From M3007 sp964392655 (GTDB lineage: Bacteria; Bacteroidota; Bacteroidia; Chitinophagales; Saprospiraceae): a stretch of 64,000 nt of DNA. A model generated the notes under the pieces. It was not told the origin of the DNA. It was given only the letters and a program-made list of their open reading frames with translations, and searched no databases. Positions 1 through 8,627 of the stretch are shown here, piece after piece. Each line of letters opens with the position of its first letter. The stretch's first letter is position 1. The stretch spans positions 1-64,000 of the forward strand of contig CAYMQY010000004.1 in assembly GCA_964392655.1 (NCBI GenBank). The letters run 5' to 3'. Made by a program: the position numbers and the translations under genes.

Positions 1-1145
1 ATATCCTCCCCCTTTCGACGGGTTTGTTCAAGGTCTTCCTGATGCGACTGAAAAAGCAGTTCCAGAAACTGGCGGTCGCGTGTCTGGCGGTAACGGCGCG
101 TCCAGTACGAGCGCACAATCACGTTGAAATCGCGGAAGCGCCGTGCCGGTACCAGTTCGCGGTGTTCGCGCAGGAGTTGGAAAAAACGGGTGCCAAGCGC
201 GTCCGTTTTTTCAGGTTTCTTTTTAGTGAGTAACTGGAGCAACGTGAAGTACAATGCAATACTGGGATCGTTGTAGTCGTAGTCGTGCTGCATCAGCAAT
301 TCGGTCATCTGAACCGTCAGTTTCTGATTGGTCGTCAGGCGGCGGAACTCGTCAGAGTCTTCGGCAAACGGCATGGCGATCTGCTGCAGGTGTACGAGTT
401 TGCACATTTGATCCAGTTTGCTGAGCAGGTAAAACCGGTCGAGGTTTTCGGAAGCAACCAGCAAGTTTACGAAACCATCCTGTGCCGACCATTCGCTCAG
501 GCTTTCGTAAATGACCTTTTCCTGTGCCGACAGGTACAAAAAATAGAAGAAATCGCTGAATTCGTACTCTTCGAAGTTGTCGAACCGCTGCTGTTCCTGA
601 AAAACCTCTTCCAATTCCTGGTACAGGTTCTGAAAAAAATGCTCGGCGCGTTTTACCCGGCGTTTTTTTCCACCGCTTTCCAGTGCAAGGGCAGGGGAGG
701 GTAGCGGGGAATCTGGCGGTTTTTGACGGATACGTTCGCTATAAAAACGCATGAGTGCCAACTGCTGCCGGGCGAAATTGAGCAATGCCACAGGATCTTG
801 CGTAATGTTGGATTTGCGTCCGCTGCGCACGGCCCGCCCCCCTTTGACGGCTGAGTACCGAAAATTGATGAACTGCTTGACGATGTGCATCAACTGGGCC
901 ATCGTGCGCTCCACTTCGTTCTCGGGGTTGCTACGGGCGCCGAAGAGCGCTTTGCCGACAACCGATTTTCCCAATGCCGGATCGGCAAACTGCGGGTAGT
1001 ATGCCCGCAGGTACTCGAACAGCCTCACCGTATCGTTGAAGCGGTTGGCTTCATTGAAAATAGGCGATTCGACAAACATGGATAACGTGTCGAACTCCTC
1101 TTCGGTGAGCATCTGCAGGGTGCGAAGCAGCGGACTTTCGTGCAT
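1..1145 (-). CDS. Hypothetical protein, 3' end cut by window edge
   Basis: An uninterrupted minus-strand reading frame starts at an ATG at 1145 (MHESPLLRTLQML...) and runs about 381 codons to the left edge of the window without a stop, so the C-terminus is missing. The visible part is soluble, charged and apparently helical, rich in Phe, Gln, Arg and Glu, with no signal peptide or membrane segment. A strong terminator for the upstream gene lies just before its start. I do not recognise a family; large proteins of this sort are usually annotated as hypothetical in Saprospiraceae. The long open frame with ordinary composition supports a real gene; the function is unknown. Confidence 0.7.
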   Translation of the reverse strand, partial: MHESPLLRTLQMLTEEEFDTLSMFVESPIFNEANRFNDTVRLFEYLRAYYPQFADPALGKSVVGKALFGARSNPENEVERTMAQLMHIVKQFINFRYSAVKGGRAVRSGRKSNITQDPVALLNFARQQLALMRFYSERIRQKPPDSPLPSPALALESGGKKRRVKRAEHFFQNLYQELEEVFQEQQRFDNFEEYEFSDFFYFLYLSAQEKVIYESLSEWSAQDGFVNLLVASENLDRFYLLSKLDQMCKLVHLQQIAMPFAEDSDEFRRLTTNQKLTVQMTELLMQHDYDYNDPSIALYFTLLQLLTKKKPEKTDALGTRFFQLLREHRELVPARRFRDFNVIVRSYWTRRYRQTRDRQFLELLFQSHQEDLEQTRRKGED

Positions 1146-1153
1146 GGTATGGT

Positions 1154-1187
1154 AAAAAAAAGCAGCGGCGGGCAAGTTGCCCGCCGC
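1154..1187 (-). terminator. Rho-independent terminator after the Omp28-like gene
   Basis: Read on the minus strand, an 11-bp GC-rich stem (GCGGCGGGCAA pairing with TTGCCCGCCGC, one-base loop as drawn) is followed shortly by a run of eight T. It lies 74 bases downstream of the stop of the Omp28-like gene and 9 bases before the ATG of the next minus-strand gene. Confidence 0.85.
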
Positions 1188-1260
1188 CGCAAAACTCGGT
1201 CGTTTTTTCTAAAAAAACGTTTGCATCTTGTTTGGCCGATGGCTAACAGCCGTCAGCCAA

Positions 1261-3270
1261 TTAGCGCTGAACCACGAAGGTTCTGGATGCCACCTGACCG
1301 TTAGCCGTAGCCACGAGGGTGTACATACCGTTCGACAGGTTGTTGGCGCGGAAGGGCAGGAACTGTTTGCCGCTGATGTTGGCATAGTTACGCTCGGACA
1401 CTACGCGACCGAGGGCATCCACAACGCGGACTTGCACGTCGGCGGTTTTTTCTACATTCAGGGTCAGCGTAGCTTCGTCTACAACCGGATTCGGAGCGAT
1501 GGACACCTGAACAGCCTCCACAGTGAGTGTAGGTGCGGAAGTGGACACGAACGGAATCGGCGTTTCTTCTGCGTTGATGATGCGGTTGGTAGCGGCATCA
1601 ATCAGCATGGACACGGCGTGCATGTTGTTGATGTTGGACGTGGCCGGCACGGTATAGGTGCTGTTGTACGACATCACCGAACCGGCTGCATTGGTAGCAG
1701 GTACGCTGCCGACTGCGCCGGTGAAGCCACCGACGATTTCACGAGCGACGTGGTTGTACACCATTTGAGCTGCGGGAACCGGGCTGGGCAGGTTTTCAAA
1801 GCCGCCCATCGGACCATTTCCGCCACCAGAATAGGCATTGATCTGGCCGTAGTATTGGGTAGTACCTGTGACACCTTCTTCAATGAAGGCAACTGCGATA
1901 CGCAGGTCGCCGCTCATGGCTTCTACGAACTGGAGCGACGTCGTGACGTCTACCTTGCGTGTAGCGGGATCCCAGTTTACGTTCTGGGAAACCAGCGCTT
2001 TAGCCGGCTGAGTCAGGTGCTCAATCAGGCTTTGCTCAAAGTTCGGGTTGCCGAGCAGTGGGTCAATATCAGCCTCGCGTTCCACACGACCGCCCGGGAA
2101 GCCACCGATCATAGTCAGCATACCGGCGTTGTAAACAGTATTTTGCATGGGATCGGGATAACTGCTCTGGGCATTGTGTACGGCGATCGGAACAGCCAGA
2201 TCGGGGTATTGTTCGGCGATGTATTCCATCATCACGGCGCCGCGGGGGCACCAGGTACACCAGGTGCCGGTACCTTCTTCGATGACCACCTTACGGCCAG
2301 GCTTCGGTTCCACACCGGTGATGTTGAATGTAGCCGTACCCGAGTTATCGAGCGGGTCATTATCACCTACACCGTTCACATTTTTGATTACCATGCTAAA
2401 GTCATAAGCGTTGGCGCCCAAAACGGCAGGGTACGGAATATAAAACTGGACGCTTCTGCCAAGCGCGAGGTTCAGCCCGGTGTAGCTCACGGTTTGCGTG
2501 GTACCATTCCGCGTCACGTCTACGTCGAACGACGTGATAACCGGGAAGCCTGTGTTGTTGAACGTACCGCGAACGGCTACTTCATGACCGGCCATGATTT
2601 TGGTATATGCCGAAGAGATGGCGGGAACAGCGTCAATGTATTTGCCGGCTGTTACACCCGACAAACTGGCGCGAACGATATTGTCGGGCACAACTACGCG
2701 CATGTTGTCCAGCATGGCGCCATACAGCCAGCCGGTGCCGTCGTCGTAGCGGAAGCCGAATTTCACGTTGGCCATACCGGCGTAAGCCGAGATGTTGACG
2801 CTATAAAAACTGCGCCAGCCACCGCCGCCGTCGAAGGTGAGCAAGTCCGTCCAGGTGGTTCCGCCGTCTGTGGAGACGATCATTTTCAGTGATTCGGCCT
2901 TGCCGGAGTCTGTGCGCTTGCCGTACACAATGTCGAAAAGCAACACCAACGGCGAGCCCGGAGCCAGCGCGGAAAAGTCCATCGTCGGCATGTACAGATT
3001 CTCATTGGCTTTGTTGCAGTTGCACTTGTCGTCGTTGGTACCCAGCACACGACCGGCACGGGCGGGAACGGGGAAGTATTGCGACGAGTGGAAGGTGGTA
3101 GTCCCGGTCACCCAGCCGCCGTCGGTGGCGCTGGTGGCTTGTGTCCAGCCGGCCGGCAAGGCAGTACCTGTGGTGGTTTCGAAGTCTTCCGACCAAAGAA
3201 TGGTACCCTGCGCATAGGCTGCTGCGCCAAGAGCTACCAAAGAAGCAGCAAATAGTAGTTTTTTAATCAT
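1261..3270 (-). CDS. Omp28-like secreted protein with T9SS type A sorting domain
   Basis: A 669-residue secreted protein. The start at 3270 is chosen because it gives a clean signal peptide (MIKKLLFAASLVALGAAAYA, cleavage near residue 21); the frame stays open upstream but that part is not signal-like. Residues about 24-195 resemble a choice-of-anchor J/cleaved-adhesin beta-sandwich (WSEDF near the start, an LDN near 188). Residues about 325-520 form an Omp28-type thioredoxin-like region with C338-T-W-C341 in the context GTWCTWCPRG. The last about 85 residues are a T9SS type A C-terminal sorting domain (IAPNP, DALGRVV, NGMYTLV). Expected to be exported by Sec, then T9SS, to the cell surface. 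Whether the CxxC is redox-active is unknown. Confidence 0.9.
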   Translation of the reverse strand: MIKKLLFAASLVALGAAAYAQGTILWSEDFETTTGTALPAGWTQATSATDGGWVTGTTTFHSSQYFPVPARAGRVLGTNDDKCNCNKANENLYMPTMDFSALAPGSPLVLLFDIVYGKRTDSGKAESLKMIVSTDGGTTWTDLLTFDGGGGWRSFYSVNISAYAGMANVKFGFRYDDGTGWLYGAMLDNMRVVVPDNIVRASLSGVTAGKYIDAVPAISSAYTKIMAGHEVAVRGTFNNTGFPVITSFDVDVTRNGTTQTVSYTGLNLALGRSVQFYIPYPAVLGANAYDFSMVIKNVNGVGDNDPLDNSGTATFNITGVEPKPGRKVVIEEGTGTWCTWCPRGAVMMEYIAEQYPDLAVPIAVHNAQSSYPDPMQNTVYNAGMLTMIGGFPGGRVEREADIDPLLGNPNFEQSLIEHLTQPAKALVSQNVNWDPATRKVDVTTSLQFVEAMSGDLRIAVAFIEEGVTGTTQYYGQINAYSGGGNGPMGGFENLPSPVPAAQMVYNHVAREIVGGFTGAVGSVPATNAAGSVMSYNSTYTVPATSNINNMHAVSMLIDAATNRIINAEETPIPFVSTSAPTLTVEAVQVSIAPNPVVDEATLTLNVEKTADVQVRVVDALGRVVSERNYANISGKQFLPFRANNLSNGMYTLVATANGQVASRTFVVQR

Positions 3271-3303
3271 GGAATAAAAAGCATTTGATGTGAAAATGTC
3301 CGG

Positions 3304-3311
3304 CAAATGTA
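3304..3311 (-). promoter_or_regulatory. Bacteroidota -7 element upstream of Omp28-like gene
   Basis: On the minus strand TACATTTG matches TAnnTTTG exactly, 34 bases before the chosen ATG. No TTG was found at the usual -33 spacing, so support is partial. Confidence 0.5.
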
Positions 3312-3464
3312 GGCAATCGGGTTTTGTTATCTGCATTTTGACTTGAAATGTTAGTATTTTACAAAATGATCCTGAAAGCAAATGAACTGGAACTCCAACG
3401 ACAAGCAGTGTCGGAATACGTTGCACAAGGCAAGTCCAACGTCGCGAAACCCACAGTAACACCG

Positions 3465-3472
3465 TACTTTTG
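3465..3472 (+). promoter_or_regulatory. -7 element of mutS2, probably leaderless
   Basis: TACTTTTG matches TAnnTTTG exactly and ends only 5 bases before the mutS2 ATG. Transcription would then start within a base or two of the start codon, implying a leaderless or nearly leaderless mRNA. No clear -33 TTG is visible. Confidence 0.5.
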
Positions 3473-3477
3473 CGCCG

Positions 3478-5883
3478 ATGAAACCGCAAGACATGCTCTT
3501 TGAACCGCGCGACGTGTTCAAAAAACTTGAGTTCGACAAGGTACTCGATCTGCTCGAAAAAGAAGCCATGACCCCCATGGCCGCCGAGCAACTCCGTGAA
3601 ACGACACCATCCACGCATTTTCAGGAAATTGACATCCGGCTGCGCGAAACGCGGGAGTTCAAACTGACCCTCGAAAAAAACGACCGCTTCCCGCTCGAAA
3701 CCTTTTCCGACATCCGCGCCGACCTGCGGATGTTGGCCATCACCGACTACACCCTTCCGGCAGAAGCGTTTCAGAATATCCTGCGCATTCTGTTGGTGAT
3801 GCGCGACGTGTTCCGGTTTTTTTCCGCTGTAAAAAAGGAGATTTACCCCAAACTCTACGACCGCATCCGGAACCTGTCGTTCGACGAGGAACTGATCCGC
3901 GCCATCACCGCCGTATTCGATGAAAAAGGCGAGGTGCGCGCCGACGCATCACCTGATCTCGTGCGCATACGGCGCGAAATGCAGCACAAAGTGCGCGAAC
4001 TGGACCAACGCTTCCGACAAATCATCGCGGAATACAGAAACAAAGGCTGGCTGTCGGATACCCCCGAAAGTTTTCGCAACGGACGTCGCGTCCTATCCGT
4101 GCCTGCCGAGCACAAACGCAAAATCCGGGGCATCATCCACGACGAGAGCGACACCGGGCGCACCGTGTTCATCGAACCTGAACCGGTCATCGAAATCAAC
4201 AACGACATTTTCGACCTCGAAGGCGAAGAGCGCCGGGAGATTTTCCGAATCCTGAAAAAACTGAGCGCCACTATTCGCCCCTACGGCCCCACCCTCGGGC
4301 AGTACCAGGAAACGCTCGTCGGGCTGGAAGTGGTGCAGGCAAAAGCCCGGCTGGCTATGGTCATGCGCGCCGGCATGCCGGTGCTGAAAGAAAAACCGCT
4401 GCTTGCCGTCCGCAAAGGCTACCACCCGCTGTTGTTTTTGAAAAACAAGGCACTGGGCCGAAAAACGGTGCCGTTCGAACTGAAACTCACGCCCGAAAAC
4501 CACATCCTCGTGCTTTCCGGCCCCAACGCCGGCGGCAAATCGGTGGCGATGAAGTCCATCGGTCTGCTCCAGTTGATGGTGCAGAGCGGCTTGCTTGTGC
4601 CCGTGCACGAACTCAGCGAATTCGGTATTTTCGAGCGCATTTTTGCCGATATCGGCGACCAGCAAAGCCTCGACGACGACCTCAGCACCTACTCCTCGCG
4701 CCTGCAAAATGCCCGGGTGTTTCTGGAAAAAGCCACCCCGAAGACCCTCGTGCTGATTGACGAAATGGGCAGCGGCACCGACCCCAAACCCGGCGGCGCA
4801 ATCGCCGAATCCATCCTGCAAGGCTTGCTGCGCAAGGGCGTGTTTGCCGTGCTCACCACGCACTACTCCAACCTCAAGGTATTTGCCTTCCGCAACGCAG
4901 GCATCCTGAACGGCAACATGCACTTCGACAAAGACACGCTTTCCCCCACCTACGAACTCAAGGTGGGCCGCCCCGGGAGCAGTTACGCCTTCGAAATCGC
5001 CGCCAAAAGCGGCTTGCCGAAACACATCATTGACTACGCCCGCAAACGCACCGGAAGCGAAACTGCCGTGGACGATATCCTGATCGAACTCCAGCGCGAA
5101 AAGCAGGAACTGGAAGAAACCCTGCGCGCCGTGCAGGAAAAGCAGCAGTCGCTGGAACGCCTAATCAAAACCTACGACAGCCTCCACAACGACCTGGAAG
5201 TGAAACGTAAACGCCTGAAATTGGATCAGAAAGAGTTTGAACTGCGCCTGAATGCCAACACCAGCCGGGAGGTGGACAAACTCGTGCGCCAACTGAAAGA
5301 GGAGAAAAACCTGGAGCGGGTGCAGCAAATGGCTCAGCAACTCAAGCAGGAACGCGCGGAAAAAGCCCGGCAGGTAGACGACATCAACGCCGATGTGATC
5401 AAACTGGAGGAAAAAACCGGCACTTCGGTGGTACGTCCGTTCCAGACCGGCGACTATGTGCGGCTGCGTGCAGGCGGCGCCACCGGACGTATCGAAACGC
5501 TCAAGGGCGGCAAGGCGCAAGTGGCTATGGGCGGCATTACGGTGACGGTACACACCCGCGACCTGCTGCCGGTGGCGCCGCCGGTGCAACAAACAGTGTC
5601 CGCCTCAAGCGCCGACATTCAGCAGGCCGCCGCCTTTGAATCAAAAATTGACATTCGCGGCATGACGCCCGACGAAGCACTGCTCGTCCTGGAAAAATTT
5701 GTGGACAACGCCCTGCTGTCGAACGCAGCCGTGCTGCGTATTCTGCACGGCAAGGGCGTAGGCGTACTGCGAAAAATTGTGCGCAGCAAACTTCGGGAAT
5801 ACGGCGGCAACATCGCCCGCGTGTACCACCCGGAGCCGGAAAACGGCGGCGACGGGGTGACGCTGGTGGAACTGGCCGGATAG
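3478..5883 (+). CDS. mutS2: Endonuclease MutS2
   Basis: An 801-residue MutS2-family ATPase/nuclease, near the usual family length of about 780-800. The N-terminal core and lever regions (about 1-330) lack the MutS mismatch-recognition domains. The ABC-type ATPase has Walker A GPNAGGKS at 348-355 and a Walker B region VLIDEMGSGTDP near 421. A long coiled coil at about 520-640 (E/K/Q-rich) leads to a C-terminal Smr nuclease domain at 723-801 with the DIRG and HGKG motifs. MutS2 proteins bind branched DNA and suppress recombination, and some act in rescue of collided ribosomes. The start is fixed by a -7 promoter element immediately upstream. Its neighbours are not functionally related. Confidence 0.97.
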   Translation: MKPQDMLFEPRDVFKKLEFDKVLDLLEKEAMTPMAAEQLRETTPSTHFQEIDIRLRETREFKLTLEKNDRFPLETFSDIRADLRMLAITDYTLPAEAFQNILRILLVMRDVFRFFSAVKKEIYPKLYDRIRNLSFDEELIRAITAVFDEKGEVRADASPDLVRIRREMQHKVRELDQRFRQIIAEYRNKGWLSDTPESFRNGRRVLSVPAEHKRKIRGIIHDESDTGRTVFIEPEPVIEINNDIFDLEGEERREIFRILKKLSATIRPYGPTLGQYQETLVGLEVVQAKARLAMVMRAGMPVLKEKPLLAVRKGYHPLLFLKNKALGRKTVPFELKLTPENHILVLSGPNAGGKSVAMKSIGLLQLMVQSGLLVPVHELSEFGIFERIFADIGDQQSLDDDLSTYSSRLQNARVFLEKATPKTLVLIDEMGSGTDPKPGGAIAESILQGLLRKGVFAVLTTHYSNLKVFAFRNAGILNGNMHFDKDTLSPTYELKVGRPGSSYAFEIAAKSGLPKHIIDYARKRTGSETAVDDILIELQREKQELEETLRAVQEKQQSLERLIKTYDSLHNDLEVKRKRLKLDQKEFELRLNANTSREVDKLVRQLKEEKNLERVQQMAQQLKQERAEKARQVDDINADVIKLEEKTGTSVVRPFQTGDYVRLRAGGATGRIETLKGGKAQVAMGGITVTVHTRDLLPVAPPVQQTVSASSADIQQAAAFESKIDIRGMTPDEALLVLEKFVDNALLSNAAVLRILHGKGVGVLRKIVRSKLREYGGNIARVYHPEPENGGDGVTLVELAG

Positions 5884-5902
5884 CAGGTGTTTGAAAAATC
5901 TG

Positions 5903-5910
5903 TACTTTTG
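5903..5910 (+). promoter_or_regulatory. -7 element upstream of the gapped DUF4010 gene
   Basis: TACTTTTG matches TAnnTTTG exactly and ends 15 bases before the ATG at 5926, supporting that ATG as the real start. No -33 element at standard spacing. Confidence 0.5.
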
Positions 5911-5925
5911 GACAAAAATTCGATT

Positions 5926-6777
5926 ATGCAGAATNNNNNNNNNNNNNNNNNNNNNNNNNNNNNNNNNNNNNNNNNNNNNNNNNNNNNNNNNNNNNNNNNN
6001 NNNNNNNNNNNNNNNNNNNNNNNNNNNNNNNNNNTGCACTACCGCGAACTCGGCTGGATTATTCTGCTGGTTTCGTCCATCAGTTTTGCTGGCTATCTCC
6101 TGCTAAAATTTGGAGGCTCCACCCATGGCATCCTGCTGACAGCCCTGTTGGGCGGCCTGTTCTCCTCTACTATGATCGCCTGGGTGTTTGGCGCGCGCAG
6201 CCGCGAAACGCCGGCGCTCAGCCGGTCATTGGGAGCGGGTATTTTGCTGTCGTCGGCAGTGATGTATGTGCGGGTGTTGTTGCTGACAGGTCTTTTTTCT
6301 GCGGAAGTGGCCTGGCAACTTTTGTTTCCTTGTGCGCTGATGCTGGCCATAACTCTTGTGGCGGTGTGGTACTTCCACCGGAGCAGGGACGAGTCCGAAC
6401 AAACAGACCAACTTCCCTTGGGCAATCCGCTCGACCTGAAAAATGCCGTGTTTTTCGGCTTCCTGTATATCGGCGTTACCTTGTTCATGTACTACTCACG
6501 GCAGTGGTTCGGCGAATCCGGCGCATATATTTCCGGCATGATTTCCGGAGTTGCCGACATGGACGCCATCACGATCAGTACCGCCAAGTGGGCAAAAATG
6601 ACTTCGGAGGCAGATTACGGCGCGAATATTGTAGCCATTGCCGCCTTGTCGAACACCCTGTTCAAAGCCACCGTAGCCACCTTGCGCGGCCATGCCTCCA
6701 TGCGGAAATACATGATTACCGGGTTTGGCGCTGTATTGCTGGCAGGAGGGATTTGGCTGGCAATCCGGCTGATTTGA
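5926..6777 (+). CDS. MgtC/DUF4010-type membrane protein, interrupted by a scaffold gap
   Basis: Only the first three codons (MQN) and the last about 247 residues are known; 100 N lie between, and gap size is probably arbitrary. The visible part is a DUF4010-like integral membrane domain with about seven hydrophobic segments (LGWIILLVSSISFAGYLLL, GILLTALLGGLFSSTMIAW, and others) and a conserved-looking GMISGVADMDAITIS loop. Full-length relatives have about 400 or more residues, with an N-terminal MgtC/SapB-like domain, so the gap probably hides several hundred bases. The transported substrate, if any, is unknown. The reading frame matches across the gap only by chance of the N count. Confidence 0.8.
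   Translation: MQNXXXXXXXXXXXXXXXXXXXXXXXXXXXXXXXXXXHYRELGWIILLVSSISFAGYLLLKFGGSTHGILLTALLGGLFSSTMIAWVFGARSRETPALSRSLGAGILLSSAVMYVRVLLLTGLFSAEVAWQLLFPCALMLAITLVAVWYFHRSRDESEQTDQLPLGNPLDLKNAVFFGFLYIGVTLFMYYSRQWFGESGAYISGMISGVADMDAITISTAKWAKMTSEADYGANIVAIAALSNTLFKATVATLRGHASMRKYMITGFGAVLLAGGIWLAIRLI
5935..6034. other. Scaffold gap (100 N)
   Basis: Exactly 100 N, a standard placeholder for a gap of unknown length. Unlike the second gap, the flanking bases share no overlap, so real sequence is missing here, probably the N-terminal domain of the membrane protein. Confidence 0.98.
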
Positions 6778-6796
6778 CACAAAAACACCATATACC

Positions 6797-8464
6797 ATGC
6801 GTAAAAACATACTCGCATTTTTCACCCTGCTTTGCACCACCGGTGCGGCATGCGCCCAGGCGCCGGATTTCACCGTGACCGATTCCGGCGGAAAAGTCCA
6901 CCACCTGTACGCCGACTATGTGAACAAAGGCAAAGTGGTGGTGCTCGAAGTGTTTTTCATCAACTGCCCGCCCTGCTCCGCACATGCGCCACACGTGCAG
7001 GGGCTGTACCAGCAACTGAAAGCCGAGTATGGCGACCGGGTGGAATTCCTGCTGCTCAGCGACAAAAGCGCCGACACCAACCCGCTCGTGCAACAATACC
7101 GGACGGGCAAGTCGCTCACCATGCCGGCTGTCGGCTCCGACGGCGGCAGCGTGACGGCGGTGCAACCGTACAAAACCGGCCAGTTCGGTTTTTTCCTCGG
7201 CACACCGACCTTCGCCGTAATCGCGCCCGGCACCGGACAGGTTTTCTTCGACATCCGGGGCAACAACGCTGCCGGCACCATGCAACTCATTCGCCAGAAA
7301 ATAGCCGAATTGTTGCCGGTATGCCGCATCCAAACCCCTGCCGGCGATACGTTGCAAAATTACACGATAACGCTGAGCGTACCCGGCGGCGGCAGTTCCG
7401 TGAAGCACACCGTAACCAATGGGGCGTACACGCTCGAAGCCTTCCCCGGGCTGCCCGCCTTACCGTACTACGAAGCCGTGCCGGCCAAAAACGACAACCC
7501 GATAAACGGTGTCAGCACGTTCGATCTGGTGCTGATAAACCGGCAAATTCTCGGCCTGGAGCCGTTTCAGCATGCATGGCAATTCACCGCAGCCGACGTC
7601 AATCGCTCCAACTCCGTGTCCACCATAGACATTGTAGAACTGCGTAAACTGATCCTCGGCATTTACGACACCCTGCCGCAAGTGCCATCGTGGGTATTCT
7701 CACCGGAAATGGACACCCTGTACCCGCAGCAGTGTCCGGAGTTTCTGGCCATCAAAAAAGGCGATGTGAACGGCACCGCAGACTCCGAAAACCTGCTTGG
7801 TATGGAGACCCGCCATGCCGATGCGTGGCCTGTTTTTTTTGAAAATCAAAACCTGATTGCCGGACAAACCCACACCCTGCGGCTTTTTGCCCAAAAAACC
7901 GGGCAATGGTCGGGATTTCAGGCGGCTTTCTGGTTCGATGCCGCCGCGCTGCAAGTTCTGGATGTGCGGTCATCCCTGCTTCCCGAACTGGATGGGAACG
8001 CCTGGCACGTGTCCGACGGACGCCTGTCGGTCAGTTGGCTGGCGCCGGGTGGGTCGGTTGCGGTACCTGAGGGGGGTGATTTTCTGGAAATTGACGTGCT
8101 GCCCTTGCGCTCCGGCACATCGGCCACCAGCCTGATTCCGGAAGAAACGCCGCTCAAAGCCGAAGTGTACGGAGCCGACGGTAACGCGTATCCGATGGAA
8201 GTACACTTCGCCCCTGCGACGATCACCGAATTCGGGCTGACACCCAATCCGGCACGCGACAGATTTTCCGTTTTTCTGAAAAATAATGCGCCACGTTCGG
8301 AGTTGCTCCAGGTGTTTGATGTGCAAGGCAGGGTGGTTTTTGAACAAGTACTGCCGCTCGATGCCGGGTTCCAGCGTATAGAAATAGCACCCGGACACCT
8401 GCCTTCCGGACTGTACGCCGTTCGGCTGGGCGGGCAAATGTTGGGTCGTTTAGTGTGGGAATAG
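6797..8464 (+). CDS. Thioredoxin-like / dockerin-like / T9SS fusion protein
   Basis: A 555-residue secreted protein. A signal peptide (MRKNILAFFTLLCTTGAACA) is followed by a TlpA/AhpC-like thioredoxin fold (about 23-175) with C57-P-P-C60. A dockerin-like pair of helical repeats (about 235-310: NGVSTFDLVLINRQILG and NSVSTIDIVELRKLILG, ending in KKGDVNG) follows, then a cohesin-like beta region (about 345-465), and a T9SS type A sorting domain (about 475-555: LTPNPARD, DVQGRVV, SGLYAVRL). The same dockerin-like module occurs in the giant protein at 42065-46402. The role could be extracellular disulfide chemistry in an assembled surface complex; that is inference. It stands alone, 19 bases after the DUF4010 gene. 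Confidence 0.9.
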   Translation: MRKNILAFFTLLCTTGAACAQAPDFTVTDSGGKVHHLYADYVNKGKVVVLEVFFINCPPCSAHAPHVQGLYQQLKAEYGDRVEFLLLSDKSADTNPLVQQYRTGKSLTMPAVGSDGGSVTAVQPYKTGQFGFFLGTPTFAVIAPGTGQVFFDIRGNNAAGTMQLIRQKIAELLPVCRIQTPAGDTLQNYTITLSVPGGGSSVKHTVTNGAYTLEAFPGLPALPYYEAVPAKNDNPINGVSTFDLVLINRQILGLEPFQHAWQFTAADVNRSNSVSTIDIVELRKLILGIYDTLPQVPSWVFSPEMDTLYPQQCPEFLAIKKGDVNGTADSENLLGMETRHADAWPVFFENQNLIAGQTHTLRLFAQKTGQWSGFQAAFWFDAAALQVLDVRSSLLPELDGNAWHVSDGRLSVSWLAPGGSVAVPEGGDFLEIDVLPLRSGTSATSLIPEETPLKAEVYGADGNAYPMEVHFAPATITEFGLTPNPARDRFSVFLKNNAPRSELLQVFDVQGRVVFEQVLPLDAGFQRIEIAPGHLPSGLYAVRLGGQMLGRLVWE

Positions 8465-8627
8465 TGCGGAAAGCCCTGATAGGGCGCCATCCAAATGGGC
8501 AGGGCGCAGACCTGCCCGGACATCGGAACAACTTTACACGTTGAAATGCAAGTTTTTAAAACAAAAAATTTGACCTTCGCGCCATTCCGCCGCCGCCCGT
8601 GAGCCTTCGGCAGGAAAACCGTCCACC

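Noticed and set aside
1228..2892. Long plus-strand open frame of 554 codons opposite the Omp28-like gene
   Set aside because: It is antisense to a gene with a signal peptide, CxxC motif and sorting domain; the translated sequence is His/Gly/Val-rich without domains, typical of a shadow in GC-rich DNA.
8499..8519. GGGCAGG/CCTGCCC hairpin after the thioredoxin-dockerin gene as a terminator
   Set aside because: Stem of 7 bp without a following T-run; too weak to call.
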